This document shows, piece by piece, positions 1 to 10,425 of a stretch of 64,000 bases of DNA. Position numbers and translations under genes: made by a program. The notes under the pieces were generated by a model. The model ran no database searches and was not told the DNA's origin. It saw nothing but the letters and a program-made list of their open reading frames with translations. Origin of the DNA: Arcuatula senhousia (Eukaryota > Mollusca > Bivalvia > Mytilida > Mytilidae). Position 1 is the first letter of the stretch, and each line of letters starts with the position of its first letter. The stretch lies in the NCBI GenBank assembly GCA_963971305.1, contig OZ020303.1:20085184-20149183 (forward strand), given 5' to 3'.

Positions 1-18
1 ATTCAAGTTACATTTCAG

Positions 19-355
19 TGAGTGAGTGAGTGAGTTGGTGTTTTACGCCCGTGCAACGCTATATAGGTTATTTACAGGCGATGAACATGAAGAGGATGAT
101 AAAATGAACATGAAATGATGATGAATAATGAAATATGGGGATGGGGTGGGAAACAAAGGAACGGTAAATTTTGAAGAACCACAGGAAAAGGGGAGAGGTG
201 GGTAGGGGCGGAAAATTTAGCCTATGTGGTGCACTACTTGGCGGTCCACAAAGGGGTCTTTTACGTGCATGAAGCGTGGCACTATCCACACACGTTGGCC
301 CACTATGGTCGGCGGTCAGGGTTTCCGTATTATAGACCTGACAACCCCCGCGGAC
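19..355 (-). mobile_element. SINE-A copy, 5' truncated
   Basis: Read on the minus strand this matches the 3' two thirds of the SINE-A family (full copies at 27684-28170 and 56627-57119). Its CACT-type microsatellite tail lies at 20-35, followed by the conserved 'GGTGTTTTACGCCCGTGC' block. The match stops near 355, so the 5' head is missing, as expected for an incompletely reverse-transcribed retroposon. Short open frames inside it recur in every copy and have no independent coding evidence. Confidence 0.85.
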
Positions 356-608
356 AATTTCATCGAGGTATGAAAGACGATTCAGTGTGTCAATTAACCA
401 ATAGAATTACTGTATTTTAATTATAGGCACGGTAAATGTGATTATTTAAACATACAAATTCAGATCTGATATGTAAGATATTCTGCATTCCGTTATAACC
501 AGTTTCGGTTTGGAAGAGCACAATATCCGGACTTTATAACACACCCTGTTGAAAATTTTCATTACGTGTCTGATTTGCAGAGGCGGCCGATCCAGCAGGG
601 GGATGTTG
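356..608. other. Unassigned spacer
   Basis: No gene, repeat or RNA recognised. The sequence is AT-rich and runs into the 170-bp tandem array. Confidence 0.4.
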
Positions 609-1240
609 ATTTCGATTTCAACTCGGTTTGCTACGATCACCCGATATCGGACCAGTTGTAATCGATAGGGGAGATATCAAGATATTTAACCTATATCGCC
701 GATAGTGTTTAATCTCGACTGTTTCAATTAGGGATAGGTTGCGATTGTATATAAAAGTGTCTAAGGGTGGGTCCCTTCGACTTCGATTTCAACTCGGTTG
801 GCCACGATCACCTGATATCGGGCCGGTTGTAATCGATAGGGGAGATATCGAGGTATTTAACCTATATCGCCGATAGTGTTTAGTCTCGACTGTTCCGATT
901 AGGGATAGGTTGCTATTTTATATATAAAAGTGTCTAAGGGTGGGTCACTTCGACCTCGATTTCAACTCGGTTGGCTACAATCACCCGATATCGGACCGAA
1001 TGTAATCGATAGAGGAGATATCGAGGTATTTAACCTATATCGCCGATAATGTTTAATCTCGACTGTTCCGATTAGGGATAGGTTGCGATTTTATATAAAA
1101 GTGTCGTCCCTTCGACATCGATTTCAACTCGGTTGGCTACGATCACCAGGTCCGGTTGTAATCGATAGGGGAGATATCGACGTATATCGCCGATAGTGTT
1201 TAATCTCGACTGTTCCAATAAGGGATAGGTCTTGTATAGA
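609..1240. repeat. Tandem repeat, period about 162-173 bp, 3.7 copies
   Basis: The phrase TTTCAACTCGG recurs at 616, 787, 960 and 1122. Each unit carries TGTAATCGATAGGGGAGATA, 'TATATCGCCGATA' and, in the first three, a TATATAAAAGTGTC block that resembles a TATA box. The last unit has internal deletions. No coding frame runs through it. It could be a satellite remnant or the monomer array of a retroelement 5' end. Confidence 0.9.
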
Positions 1241-1394
1241 AGTATCAAAGATTGAACTTTGAATAAGGAATATGCTGTTTTGAATACATAGGTTATTGCA
1301 CTCGATTCGACTTACGAAAAGGAATAATGAAATGTCAAAGGCATATCTTAACAATGCATAAAATATATAATAAGTTGCAAATTCCTTGGAATTC

Positions 1395-1545
1395 TAATGT
1401 CGAATAAGGAATTAGTTCCTTATTCGCTATTCGTCAGAGGCATATCCTAAAATAAGGATCGAAATACGGTATGTCGAATAAGAAACTATTTTCTTATTCA
1501 AAATTTGAATGTCGAATAATTAACTGGTTACTTATTCGATTTTAA
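1395..1545. repeat. Three consecutive CGAATAAG hairpins
   Basis: 1401-1411 pairs perfectly with 1416-1426 (11-bp stem, 4-nt loop). 1476-1485 pairs perfectly with 1490-1499 (10-bp stem, 4-nt loop). 1513-1519 pairs with 1532-1538 (7 bp). All three share TCGAATAA, and two further GAATAAGG copies lie just upstream (near 1260 and 1450). Function unknown. Confidence 0.7.
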
Positions 1546-1554
1546 TGCCCCTGG

Positions 1555-1712
1555 GAAAAAAAATAGTGATAGGAAGGGACGGGCAATTTAGCCTCCTGCA
1601 AGGGGATTGTACGGGTCTTACTCATGTCCAATTCATGTTCACCGCCTTTTAATAACAATCTATACAGAGTTGCAATGGCGTAAAACACCAACCCAATCGC
1701 TCATGTGAATGA
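1555..1712. mobile_element. SINE-B (minus) and SINE-A tail (plus) fragments joined
   Basis: 1560-1640 matches the minus strand of the SINE-B body (GGGACGGGcAAttTAGCCTCCTGCA region). From about 1640 the plus-strand SINE-A tail follows ('ATGTTCACCGCC ... GGCGTAAAACACCAACcCAaTCgCTCA'). The two halves are in opposite orientation, so this is a rearranged remnant. Confidence 0.6.
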
Positions 1713-2080
1713 AGAAACAAATATGCAACGCACAATAAGTGCCCATTGGGATCCCTATTGTTTGCTGAAAAACGCGTCCACCAAACTGAACAGGTATGTT
1801 GTTGATAAGAAAGATTATTATGTCGATTATTTTATCTTACGTAGATTTGTTCTTTATGTTTACCAATTGTTAATGACAAAATAATTCATAGTATAATCTA
1901 CCACCAGATTTTAGTACCTGCTTTTCCATTTTTTTATAGCTGCGTTAAAAGAGCTATACCAATCGTGATTTGAGTTTTTCATGTGAAATAAAAGTGTAAA
2001 GTGTGTAGAAATCGAAAGTTTTGATGCTGGTGCAAGATGAAACTGATTAAGATTAAAGAATCTCCATCAGATCTTTGTAT
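1713..2080 (-). pseudogene. Penelope-type reverse transcriptase fragment
   Basis: The minus strand reads the central part of the RT family seen better at 2557-3660: the 'IDN..VQFGG.VFQQ.IGIPMG' block and, upstream, 'LNSKSVSSCNSIKTFDFSTL'. Stops and frameshifts interrupt it and the catalytic DD region is absent. It lies in inverted orientation to the copy at 2557, so it is a separate insertion. Confidence 0.75.
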
Positions 2081-2254
2081 ATAGTTTTCCATCAGTAAAT
2101 GTAGTATCCGTGACAAAATAAACCTTTCCTTAATGGTAACTAATGAATTGTCCTATTTCTGATGGTTAAAAAAGACACTACAGAATAAATAAATCATAAC
2201 AAAGATGTAATCAAGAATTCTTGTCTATTGAAATAAGTTTTAAACTGGGATGTA

Positions 2255-2395
2255 TGCACACGGTGGTTGAATGGAACGGTCCAGTCCTGCATGGGGATCC
2301 TACGGGTCTTACTCTTATCAAAACCTGCAGCTATGGTTTGCGGTCAGGTTTTCCGCATTAAAACCTGACGAACATGCAATATGACATGGCTTCCC
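2255..2395 (-). mobile_element. SINE-B fragment
   Basis: The minus strand matches the central SINE-B body, including the GCGGAAAACCTGACCGCAAACC region and the 'GTAAGAGTAGGACCCGTAGG' block (here ATCCTACGGGTCTTACTC). Internally rearranged; neither element end is present. Confidence 0.65.
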
Positions 2396-2556
2396 CAGAG
2401 AAGAAGAAATTTAATTAAAAAGTTCATGGCCATACATGGTGGATGACTAACAGAAGACACATCAGAAAGTCAGAAAGATTATATCAGGATTACATATAAT
2501 AGAGAAGTAACTGGACTGAATTTTTCATGTGTTAAGAGTATTAATATAGGAAATCA

Positions 2557-3660
2557 TTGACAATCACAAATCTGTCATTTCCTCCTCCGGCCTTTCTGTT
2601 GGTGGCAATAATCCTGTATTGGATTCCTAAATTACATAAAAATCCATACAAACAGCGCTTCATCGCAGGGTCATCCAAATGTACAACTAAGCTTCTTTCA
2701 GTTCTGTTGACTTCAATACTTACGGCAATAAAATCCGGCCTCCAGAAATATTACGATTGTTGTTATTCTAGAAATGGTGTCGATCAAATATGGATCCTGA
2801 AGAATTCGAGAAAACTATTTGAGATTCTCAACTCTAAATCAGTTTCATCTTGTAACAGCATCAAAAAAGCATCAAAAATTCGATTTCTCCACACTTTACA
2901 CTTCTATTCCACATGAACAACTGAAATTAGCACAGCTGATTAAACGCAGCTTTTTCACGAGTCTAAGAAAAAGAACAAATTTACAGAAGACCAAATAATC
3001 GACATGCTTAACTTTCTGATTGACAACATGTTTGTTCAGTTTGGTGGACGTGTTTTTCAGTAAACAATAGGGATTCCAATGGGCAATAATTGTACATCTT
3101 TGCTTGCTGATTTGTTTCTTCATTCATATGAAGCAGACCTCTTACAATCTCTTCCAGTCAAAAAAGACCGTAGACTAGCTCTCTCTTTTAACCTCACGTT
3201 CCGTCATATTGATGATGTCCTTTCACTAAACAATTCTCGATTTGGTGACTTTCTCCATCTCATATATCCCCAGGAGCTTGAGATGAAGGCCACAACTGAT
3301 TCTCGGTAGTCTGCTTCGTATTTAGATCTACATCTCGAAATTGACTCTCAAGGAAGACTTTCAACAAGGCTCTATGACAAACGTGATGACTTCAACTTTC
3401 CAATCGTCAACTTTCGCTTGTTGTGTAGCAACATTCCGTCCGCTCCAGCTTATGGAGTTTACGTATCTCAATTGATTCGTTACTCCAGAGCATGCGGGAC
3501 TTAGCAGAGCGAAACGTCTGACGCAAAAATTACTCACACAGGTTTATGTTGCTCCTCGGTTGCTGTCTTCATTCAAGAAATTTTACGGAAGACACCATGC
3601 ACTTATAGACAAATATGGGATTTCGATCTCTCAGATGAGTGCAGATGTTGGTTGTCATAG
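2557..3660 (+). pseudogene. Penelope-type reverse transcriptase, decayed
   Basis: Read in pieces, this encodes the RT core of an abundant family. The frame from 2557 holds 'YWIPKLHKNPYK.RFIAGSSKCTTK' (fingers), 'RNGVDQIWILKNS' and 'SVSSCNSIK'. After a frameshift near 2860 comes 'FDFSTLYTSIPHEQLK'. Then, from 3079, 'MGNNCTSLLADLFLHSYEADL' and the catalytic motif HIDDVLSLN (usually F/YIDD). A stop at 3307 separates 'SASYLDLHLEID', 'YDKRDDFNFPIVNF', 'IPSAPAYGVYVSQLIRYSRACG' and the C-terminal 'FKKFYGRHHALIDKYGISISQMSADVG'. At least two frameshifts and several stops make it non-functional. No GIY-YIG domain follows. Family assignment rests on RT motif order and on similarity to other copies in the window (45236-46440, 46720-48198). 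Confidence 0.85.
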
Positions 3661-3955
3661 GGTTTTGTTTTGTCTTCCTTTACCGGATTTGACACGCTGA
3701 ATGGACTATTGACAGCGCAACGGGTGTGCTATAGCAAGCAGGAACTGCCTACTCTTCCGGAGCACATGAGTTCACACTTGTTTCGACTGGAGTTCGCGTT
3801 GTTGATTGATATTCAGTATTTTGTGTTTCCATGTTTAACATGTTGTCTGTTTTTGTCCCGTTCTTGTTGGTGTTCACTGGTTTTGTCTCTGTCCGTTCGG
3901 ACTTTTGACATTCGGATACCCCATTGGTACCTCTGCTTCTTTGTGAAGTTACAAG
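3661..3955 (+). other. 3' untranslated tail of the RT element
   Basis: Directly downstream of the RT C-terminus. The same tail ('GTGTGCTATAGCAAGCAGGA', then CTTCCGGAGCACaTGAGTTCAC, and 'TTTTGACATTCGGATaCCCCATTGG') recurs at 24150-24890, 29840-30075, 36345-37120 and, on the minus strand, 43855-44130, 45236-45500, 48718-49000 and 50955-51180. It ends near 3955. Confidence 0.8.
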
Positions 3956-4514
3956 GGAACACCAAGAAAAAAGATGTTAGCAAGAAATTATTCATAGTAA
4001 ACTTCTATATTTTTTTCAAAACATTTAAATTTTCAGTTTAAATGAGGACAAAAACGTAGATAACAAAACACTTTGAGAAACACTCGTTGATTGGAAGCAG
4101 AAAAGACGATAAATCCAGTCCAATTGTAAAAAGTAGCAACACAGAGCCTTTCCAAAAATTTATTTCAAAAATATTCTTTTCCCTATTTTTCCACTTAATT
4201 AACAATAATGAATGACTTTGTATTAATTTGGTTAAACTGTGCGATTTGTAAAAGTAAGAGTATACTTGTCTAAATGCTGATGATCATCATGGTAATTACT
4301 TATTGAAATATCATATTTCAGCATAACAATAACAATTGAATGTGCCGATAAAAGCTAAATGAAAATATTACACCCTTGGCACCAATATTAAAACCTGTTG
4401 AAAGATTATATTCTAAAGTAGGTAAATAATGGGTTAATTTGCTTCGAACTGTCTTTTCCATTAAACACGACAAACCATGGGTGACAATGTAAACTTGAGT
4501 TGTCTTTCTTTCGG
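3956..4514. other. AT-rich spacer, nothing recognised
   Basis: Long AT-rich stretch with no convincing frame. It leads into the degenerate left end of a TTAA-type element at about 4515. Confidence 0.4.
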
Positions 4515-5268
4515 CCTAAAGGATTTGGAAAAAATGACTGAAATTTTTCAGTCAATGTGGAGCCTAAACTTCAAATTCAATTGCTAAATAAGGCAAAGCA
4601 GCATCTAGATTAATATTTTTTGCATAAAAATTTAGTATTTGGTACGTGTACGCTTGATTCGTTTTGTCATCTCAATTTGTTTGCGCTTTTCAGTTCACCC
4701 AAACATAGCCAAATATCAACACCGCCCTGTCATTTGGCGTCCACATGCAAGGTAGCAGAACCTAGCTTGTCGTAAGAGGCGACTAAGGGTCTTGGGATTC
4801 TGACGTCGGGTCAGTGCTCAGCCCACAGAGCGACCAAGTGTGTACCCTAAGTGGCTGAATAGGGTAGCCCTCGTCCGCGGGGGTTGTCAGGTCTATAATA
4901 CGGAAACCCTGACCGCCGACCATAGTGGGCCAACGTGTGTGAAGAGTGCCACGCTTCATGCACGTAAAAGACCCCTTTGTGGACCGCCAAGTAGTGCACC
5001 ACATATGCTAAATTTTCCGCCCTTCCCACCTCTCCCCTTTTCCTGTGGTTCTTCAAAATTTACCGGTCCTTTGTGTCCCACCCCATCCCCATATTTCATT
5101 TATCATCATCATTTCATGTTCATTCTATCATCCTTTTCATGTTCATCGCCTGTAAATAACCTATATAGCGTTGCACGGGCGTAAAACACCAACTCACTCA
5201 CTCACTCACTATTAATTCTTCTCACTTTTGGTTTTGTGGAAGGTTATTTTAGGGTTATTCGTGCTTTA
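4515..5268 (+). mobile_element. Partial TTAA-type element (family D), split by a SINE
   Basis: 4515-4744 and 5216-5268 match, in order, the left arm of the complete family-D element at 33149-34272 ('AAAAAATGACTGA', 'CCCTGTCATTTGGC', then 'GGAAGGTTATTT.AGGG'). The SINE-A copy at 4748-5212 sits between them. The terminal TTAAGGTTCATC is worn to CCTAAAGGAT and the right end has been replaced by the next element. Confidence 0.65.
4748..5212 (+). mobile_element. SINE-A copy, nearly full length
   Basis: Matches the full SINE-A from 'GCAGAACCTAGCTTGTCGTA' to the (CACT)n tail at about 5195-5211. Only the GTCCCGTGCGGGGCCCGGG head is missing. Open frames inside it (for example 4840-5184) recur in all copies at similar lengths and look incidental. 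Confidence 0.9.
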
Positions 5269-5409
5269 TTTAAGTTTCTTCTAAATGAAAAATGACCGCC
5301 ATGCATTGTCAAAACAAAATTTTAAAACAATACACAGATTGAACAAATGATGTATTTTGTTAAAAACCTGACTTACCAATACCCAGAGCAAGCTAGTATT
5401 TAATGTGTT

Positions 5410-7113
5410 TTAAGGTTCATGGTTACACTTCGAATAAAATTGCAGATACTTAGACCTATTTTTCTAGTCTATGTACGACCTAAACGACACAAAGAAACAT
5501 AAAATAAAGTGTAGCAGCGTCTAGATATAATCAAAGTACCGTTGGTACCGTGTACTTGGAAGTCACATTTGAACGAAGGCAATCGATTTGTGTTGTGGTT
5601 TATAACTTTTTCGACAGAAGACGGCAATTACTAAATTTAAATATATAATCTTTATTTATGTATGAATGAACCACGCTTTCTTACAACGATATGAAATCGA
5701 AATAATTACATGTATTTTTCGGTAACTTTTATCTGAGAAAATCATTAGTTTAATTATCTCAGCTTTTATAAAAAGCATTAAGGTTCATCTATACCTTTCG
5801 TTAAAAATAAAATTTTCTACCTAAATTTTAGTATATGCAGAACAAAAAACTACAAATAAGATAATAAAATAAAGCATAGCTGGACCTAGATATGGTAATT
5901 TCTGATTCAATTTCTATCAATGTTTCATTTTAAGTTCCTTAAAAATAAAGATATCTTTTTTTTCCTGTTCAGATTTTAAATTGAAAAAGGACAAAATCTC
6001 CCTATTGTGCCTCTTACATAAAACGATGTGATGAACACTTTAAGTTAAATCCCTTAATGAAAATTGCATGAAATTTGAGGCCACAAGAAAGGGTGAAAGT
6101 GATATTAGCCTTAAACATGTTAAATCGGGTGTTTGTAAAAGTGGAGAAAAAATAGATCTCCAAAAAAAAAAAGGATTTTTTTTCGGGAAGAATTCATAGA
6201 GAAAAGGTAAGAATTTTTAATATCTAGGTCCAGCTACACTTTATATTTCAATTTTATGTGCAGTTTTGGCTGCGCATATACTGAAAATAGATTGAAAATA
6301 ACGCCATGTTTAAAGAAAGGTACAGATGAACCTTAATGGTTTTAATTTCTATAATTTGTACATTCCCGCTAAAATATATTTCCCCATCGCACAGGTGACT
6401 AAAGTCACGTGATACACAAAATGTAGTTTTTAAAAGGTTATGAAAAATATAGCAACTACTATATCATCATTTAAAACGAAATAAATAAACAAATCAAGTA
6501 ATAATAAGGGGTTATACTAAAATAGATAAGAAAGCTCGTTGACTAAAAAAACAAAAAACAAAACACACTTCTACTGGAGAGCGAATGCACAACAGAATAA
6601 GTTATACATTGTAACACGGTCTCGGTAAAAACGCGGATGGATTTCTCCGAAATCATTACTATACTTTGGATGTCCTTGACTTCCAAGTAAAAATCGCCAA
6701 TCATTTCCCCTTGCAGTTTACATGATTACTTATGTTGTTTTCTCTATTCATTTTCTGTCCGTTCAAATTGTACCATAAATAAAGCATGAATTACCCCTAA
6801 ATAACCTTCCATTAAACCGATTGTGAGTAGATTAAATAACACCGATAATGAAATTACCTAGCACGTTGAGGCTAAATGACAGGGCATTGTTGATATTTGG
6901 CATTATTTGGGTGAATTGAAAAACGCAAAGAAAATGCCCCGGCAAAACGGATCAAGTGTACACGTACAAAATACTAAAAGTTTATGCACAAATTATTTAT
7001 CTTGCCGCCGCTATGCCTTATTTAGCAATTGACTATGTAGTTTAGGCTCCACATAGACTGAAAAAGACGTAAAATATCAGTCATTTTTTCCAAAGTGTAA
7101 AGATGAACCTTAA
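5410..7113 (-). mobile_element. Family-D TTAA element, reverse orientation
   Basis: TTAAGGTTCATGGTTACAC at the left is the right-hand end of the family and '...GTAAAGATGAACCTTAA' at 7095-7113 is the left-hand end, compared with 33149-34272. It shares CTAGATATAATCAAAG near the left end and the 'CAGTCATTTTTTCCAAAGTG' block near the right. TTAA flanks both sides. The element at 5778-6336 interrupts it. Confidence 0.75.
5778..6336. mobile_element. 559-bp palindromic MITE with TTAA ends
   Basis: TTAAGGTTCATCTATACCTT at the left pairs with AAGGTACAGATGAACCTTAA at the right. The arms continue for over 100 bp, meeting at TGGACCTAGATAT (about 5881) and ATATCTAGGTCCA (about 6220). No coding potential. 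The TTAA target and terminal GGTTCA suggest a piggyBac-like or other TTAA-specific transposase in trans; the superfamily is not proven. Confidence 0.85.
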
Positions 7114-7197
7114 TTAAATTTTATTTTCATAAACAAGTAAGGTGTGTCTGATTACTATCCTACTATTTGAGCGCACCTTTACTAATATTTCCTCCAC

Positions 7198-7298
7198 TTC
7201 ATCATCATTTCATGTTCATTGTATCATCCTTTTCATGTTCATCGCCTGTAAATAACCTATATAGCGTTGCACGGGCGTAAAACACCAACTCACTCACT
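7198..7298 (+). mobile_element. SINE-A 3' tail fragment
   Basis: About 100 bp identical in layout to the end of SINE-A: 'TCATCATTTCATGTTCATTG', 'TATATAGCGTTGCACGGGCG' and CACTCACT. The abrupt 5' truncation is typical of retroposition. Confidence 0.85.
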
Positions 7299-7499
7299 AC
7301 TAATATTTAATATTTTACCTTCAAAGACAGTTTTTATATGTGATTATTTCTAGCTTGCTTTCGATAAGATTGTAAAACATTCTTTTCAATAATATTTTAG
7401 CAAAATACTTCATCTAGGCTGTGTATTTTTTGAAAATTTTGTTTTACATTGCATGGCAGCCATTTTTCATTTTAATATTAGAAGATTCAAGAACCTTAA

Positions 7500-7679
7500 C
7501 ATGTCGAACGTTTATAAAATTAAAATCCAAGAACACTGCCGAGATTCTGCAAGATGCCTATATGTTTAGATAAATGTATTACTGTAAGTACCATTTAATC
7601 TGTCAAAGCTTTTGTACTCGTCTTTATACGGCTTTATATTAGGTGTTCTATGTCACGAAGGGGGTCTTTATTTGACATT
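7500..7679. other. Spacer, nothing recognised
   Basis: AT-rich sequence between the TTAA element cluster and the next SINE. Confidence 0.4.
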
Positions 7680-8107
7680 TTGGTCCCGCATGGCACGGGA
7701 GGCAAATAGGCCCACAGCAGAGCCTCGCTTGTCGTCAGAGGGTCTTCGGATTCTGACATCGTGTCACAGAGCGACCAAGTGTGTACCCTAGGTTGTTAGA
7801 TAGTGTGGTCCTTGTTCGCGGGGTTGTAAGGTCTATAATACGGGAACCCCTACCGCCGACCATAGTGGGCCAACGTGTGTGGAGTATGCTACGCCTGATG
7901 CACGTAAAAGATCCCTTTTTAGACCGCCAAGTAGTGCACCACATAGGCTAAATTTTCCGCCCCTACCCCACTTCCCCCCTTTACTCGTGGTTCTTCAAAA
8001 TTTGTTGTTTCCTTTGTTTCCAACCCTTCCCCATTTTTCTCCTCATCATTTCATGTTCATCGCCTTAATTAGTGTTGCAAAGGCGTAAAACATCAACTCA
8101 CTCACTC
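7680..8107 (+). mobile_element. SINE-A copy, diverged
   Basis: Contains the whole family order from the worn head (GGTCCCGCATGGCACGGGAGGC) to CACTCACTC, with many substitutions and several small deletions, so it is older than the copies at 27684 and 56627. Confidence 0.85.
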
Positions 8108-8114
8108 TTTGACA

Positions 8115-8220
8115 TTTTAGAACTGGTTCTGAATCGTATACATTATATTTGTAGATTCCAAAACGGTGAACAGCGACCACTGGTTGTATTGAAGGCTGTT
8201 GACTGTTTTTTATTGTGGAT
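8115..8220 (-). mobile_element. Repeat W fragment
   Basis: The minus strand matches repeat W at 8997-9220 and 16961-17172 (CCACAATaAAAAACAGtCAaCAGCCTTCAAT..). It abuts the TTAA element at 8221. Confidence 0.6.
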
Positions 8221-8411
8221 TTAAGGTTCATGTATACGATTACCTCAAAATGGCTTAAATTCCGATCGATTTTTCAGTATGTGTACAGCAAAGACTGCAT
8301 TTAAATTAAACCGTAGCAGGCCCTAGATATATAAATGTCTTATCTATTTTTATTAATACTTTTATTATTAGGTTCAGCTTTTTCCCGTTTTTGAGCAAAG
8401 CCGAGTTTAGG

Positions 8412-8811
8412 TTAAGGTTCCACTAAAGTTAACGTACATCTGGGACATGCATTTCCTATGTAAAATTGAAAAGAATTAGACAGGAAATTTAAAAATAGCT
8501 TTTGCTTAAAAAATCAATTCAATTGATGCCTTTCGGTTACATTTAGTGCAAGCTAGATGAATTTTGTTAAAAAAATGTATTTAAATGAGTTAGGGTGCGT
8601 TTGACTTTTGTGAAATTTTGTGAACAAAAGTCAGTATTGTGTTATTTAAATGCAATTTTCAACAAAATATCACTAGCTTGAACTACATAATAAAGCTTAA
8701 AACTTGTTTTTAAAGTTGATAGGTTATATATTGTTTCTAACTTTCTGTATAATTCTTTTTAAATCTACATAGGAAATGCATGTCTTAGATTTGACATTAG
8801 TGGAACCTTAA
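8412..8811. mobile_element. 400-bp nearly fully palindromic MITE, TTAA ends
   Basis: TTAAGGTTCCACTAAAGTTA at the left pairs with ...ATTAGTGGAACCTTAA at the right. The arms fold almost end to end (for example CATGCATTTCCTATGT against ACATAGGAAATGCATG), meeting around 8605-8635 at GACTTTT / AAAAGTC. TTAA is present on both sides. Non-coding. Confidence 0.9.
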
Positions 8812-8996
8812 TACCTTGAGATGTACAAAAGGGATACTTTGTCCTTATTCAAAATTAAATTTGAACGCAAAAAAAACCCTGTGCTATCTTCAACAAAATT
8901 AACGTGTGGATATAATCAGGTGCGCCAATATCTAGGTCCTGTTATACTTTATTTGACCTGATAACATACAGTTTGAGCTGTACATATACCTATACG

Positions 8997-9220
8997 ATAT
9001 TGAGATGTGGAATAAGTGTACGCGACACAACAAACATAAACAAACAGCAATTCAAAAAATCACAACGGAAAACAGCAAGCAGTCTTCAACATGACCATAG
9101 GTCACTGCTTACCGTCTTGCATTGGCCCAAGACTTATAATACAATACAAAAGTATCAAAACCAATCCCTAAATCATCAACGAAAGACTCAATTCTTGACA
9201 TAAAACAGTTAACATAGAAT
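8997..9220 (+). mobile_element. Repeat W copy
   Basis: Starts GATGTGGAATAAGTGTACGC and runs to CAGTTAAC. It is homologous along its length to 16961-17172, where the same unit interrupts a transposase reading frame. No ends with target duplication were identified, and the class is unknown. Confidence 0.7.
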
Positions 9221-9419
9221 GACAAGGACAAACAGAGGCTTTGGCAAAGTTTCCTGGCTTAGGACAGGCACATATAAAATGTGGCGGGGTTAAACTAGTT
9301 TTTTGGATCCAACCTTCCCCCTATTGATAAGCTTGCACAAAGCTACATATAAAACACACTGTAAAACTGTATTCTACGATTTTCTTTTAAAAAAATCAAA
9401 CTGTCCTGGTGAACCTTAA

Positions 9420-9854
9420 TGACGGTTTACTATTATATAGGTTGTGTCGTGTTCTTTTTTAAACATTTCATTACATTATATTATATTTCTTACCACAGCC
9501 GAATACGAATTATTCTGACTTGTATCTTGACGTAATAAGCGGACAATTACCTTTTTGCTTTAATCAACATCTCAAAGGTCATAGACACGGAAGACAACTT
9601 GAACTTCACGTTTCCGTGAGGGTTACGTCTTTGATGCTATTTGACGTATTGGAATGATGAAACGATCGTTTTTTTAACCAATTGACTTTAAACAAACATT
9701 CATTAAACGAAAAGATTTTATACAGAGCTCCAAGAAACCTGCAATGCCCATTTGAAAAAGGATCTCTTCCATAAGGGGTCATCTCACAACTTCAACCCGA
9801 TAGAGGTTAATGTTCTGAGGGTTTAAAAGAAACAACAGCTAATCTTTATCTGCA
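9420..9854. other. Spacer, nothing recognised
   Basis: AT-rich, with no conserved frame. The last 130 bases lead into a diverged SINE-B. Confidence 0.35.
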
Positions 9855-10268
9855 ATAGCACCCATGCGGGATCCGTTTGGCGAAAAGTCCCGCAGCTTCA
9901 CTAAGCTTGTCGGTAAAAGTCCACTAAAGAGTGCCCAAAAGCTAGACAGAGGGTCAGGCCGCTATGCCCACAAAACGACTTGGATATGTGCCCCATATGG
10001 AAGAATTAGGCAGCCTTATAATGAATGCCGGGGTCATCAGGCAACAATGCTGAAAACCTTACTGCAACCCATGATGGTGCACCGTATCGGGGGAATAATG
10101 TCACGTTCCTTGCAAATTAAAGAACCCTGCTGCATGTCGGTAGAAGTAAGAGCCGTAGAATCCTCATGAAGGAGGCCAAATTGCCCGTCCCTACCAATCA
10201 TTCCTTGTGACGTCTAAACTTTCCTCCGTTATTGGCCTTGTATCTCCCTTTCTATTACATGTATCATC
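9855..10268 (+). mobile_element. SINE-B copy, diverged, tail missing
   Basis: Follows SINE-B in order (CTAAGCTTGTCGGTAAAAGT, GGGTCAGGCCGCTaTGCCCA, TTAAAGAACCCTGCTGCA, ATTGGCCTTGT). An open frame of 101 codons from 9864 lies wholly inside this repeat and is not conserved in the other copies. Confidence 0.85.
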
Positions 10269-10425
10269 GTTAAATATCGGCCTTTCTGTATAATGGCTGA
10301 ATTAAACCGCTCTTCAGATGCGATTTAAGATGTTTAGTAAATGGGACCTATTCATCTTTATTTCAAGATATTGGTTTTCAAAAACTCAAAAGTTGGAAGT
10401 TGAACAGGTCTCAAGTGGAGGCGGA

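Larger units (their letters stand above)
5270..7499. mobile_element. Palindromic TTAA-type element with nested copies
   Basis: The left end from TTAAGTTTCTTCTAAATG... pairs with the right end ...TTCAAGAACCTTAA. The paired arms include a GAAAAATGRCYGCCATGCA block at 5287-5306 and its complement near 7450-7470. TTAA lies at both edges (5270-5273 and 7496-7499). The interior holds another TTAA element (5410-7113), itself interrupted by a third (5778-6336), plus a SINE-A tail (7198-7298). No transposase frame is visible, so it is non-autonomous. Confidence 0.7.
8221..9419. mobile_element. TTAA-type element with two nested insertions
   Basis: The ends TTAAGGTTCATGTATACGAT and ...GGTGAACCTTAA lie at 8221 and 9419. 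The arms share the CCTAGATAT / ATATCTAGGTCC pair (8331 and 8928). The compact relative at 32697-33152 lacks the two insertions found here: the palindromic MITE at 8412-8811 and repeat W at 8997-9220. Confidence 0.8.

Noticed and set aside
4840..5184. 114-codon plus-strand frame and similar frames at 27891, 48431, 56681 and 56737
   Set aside because: All are inside SINE-A or SINE-B copies and occur on both strands; retroposon by-products.
9864..10169. 101-codon frame
   Set aside because: Inside a diverged SINE-B; not maintained in the other copies.
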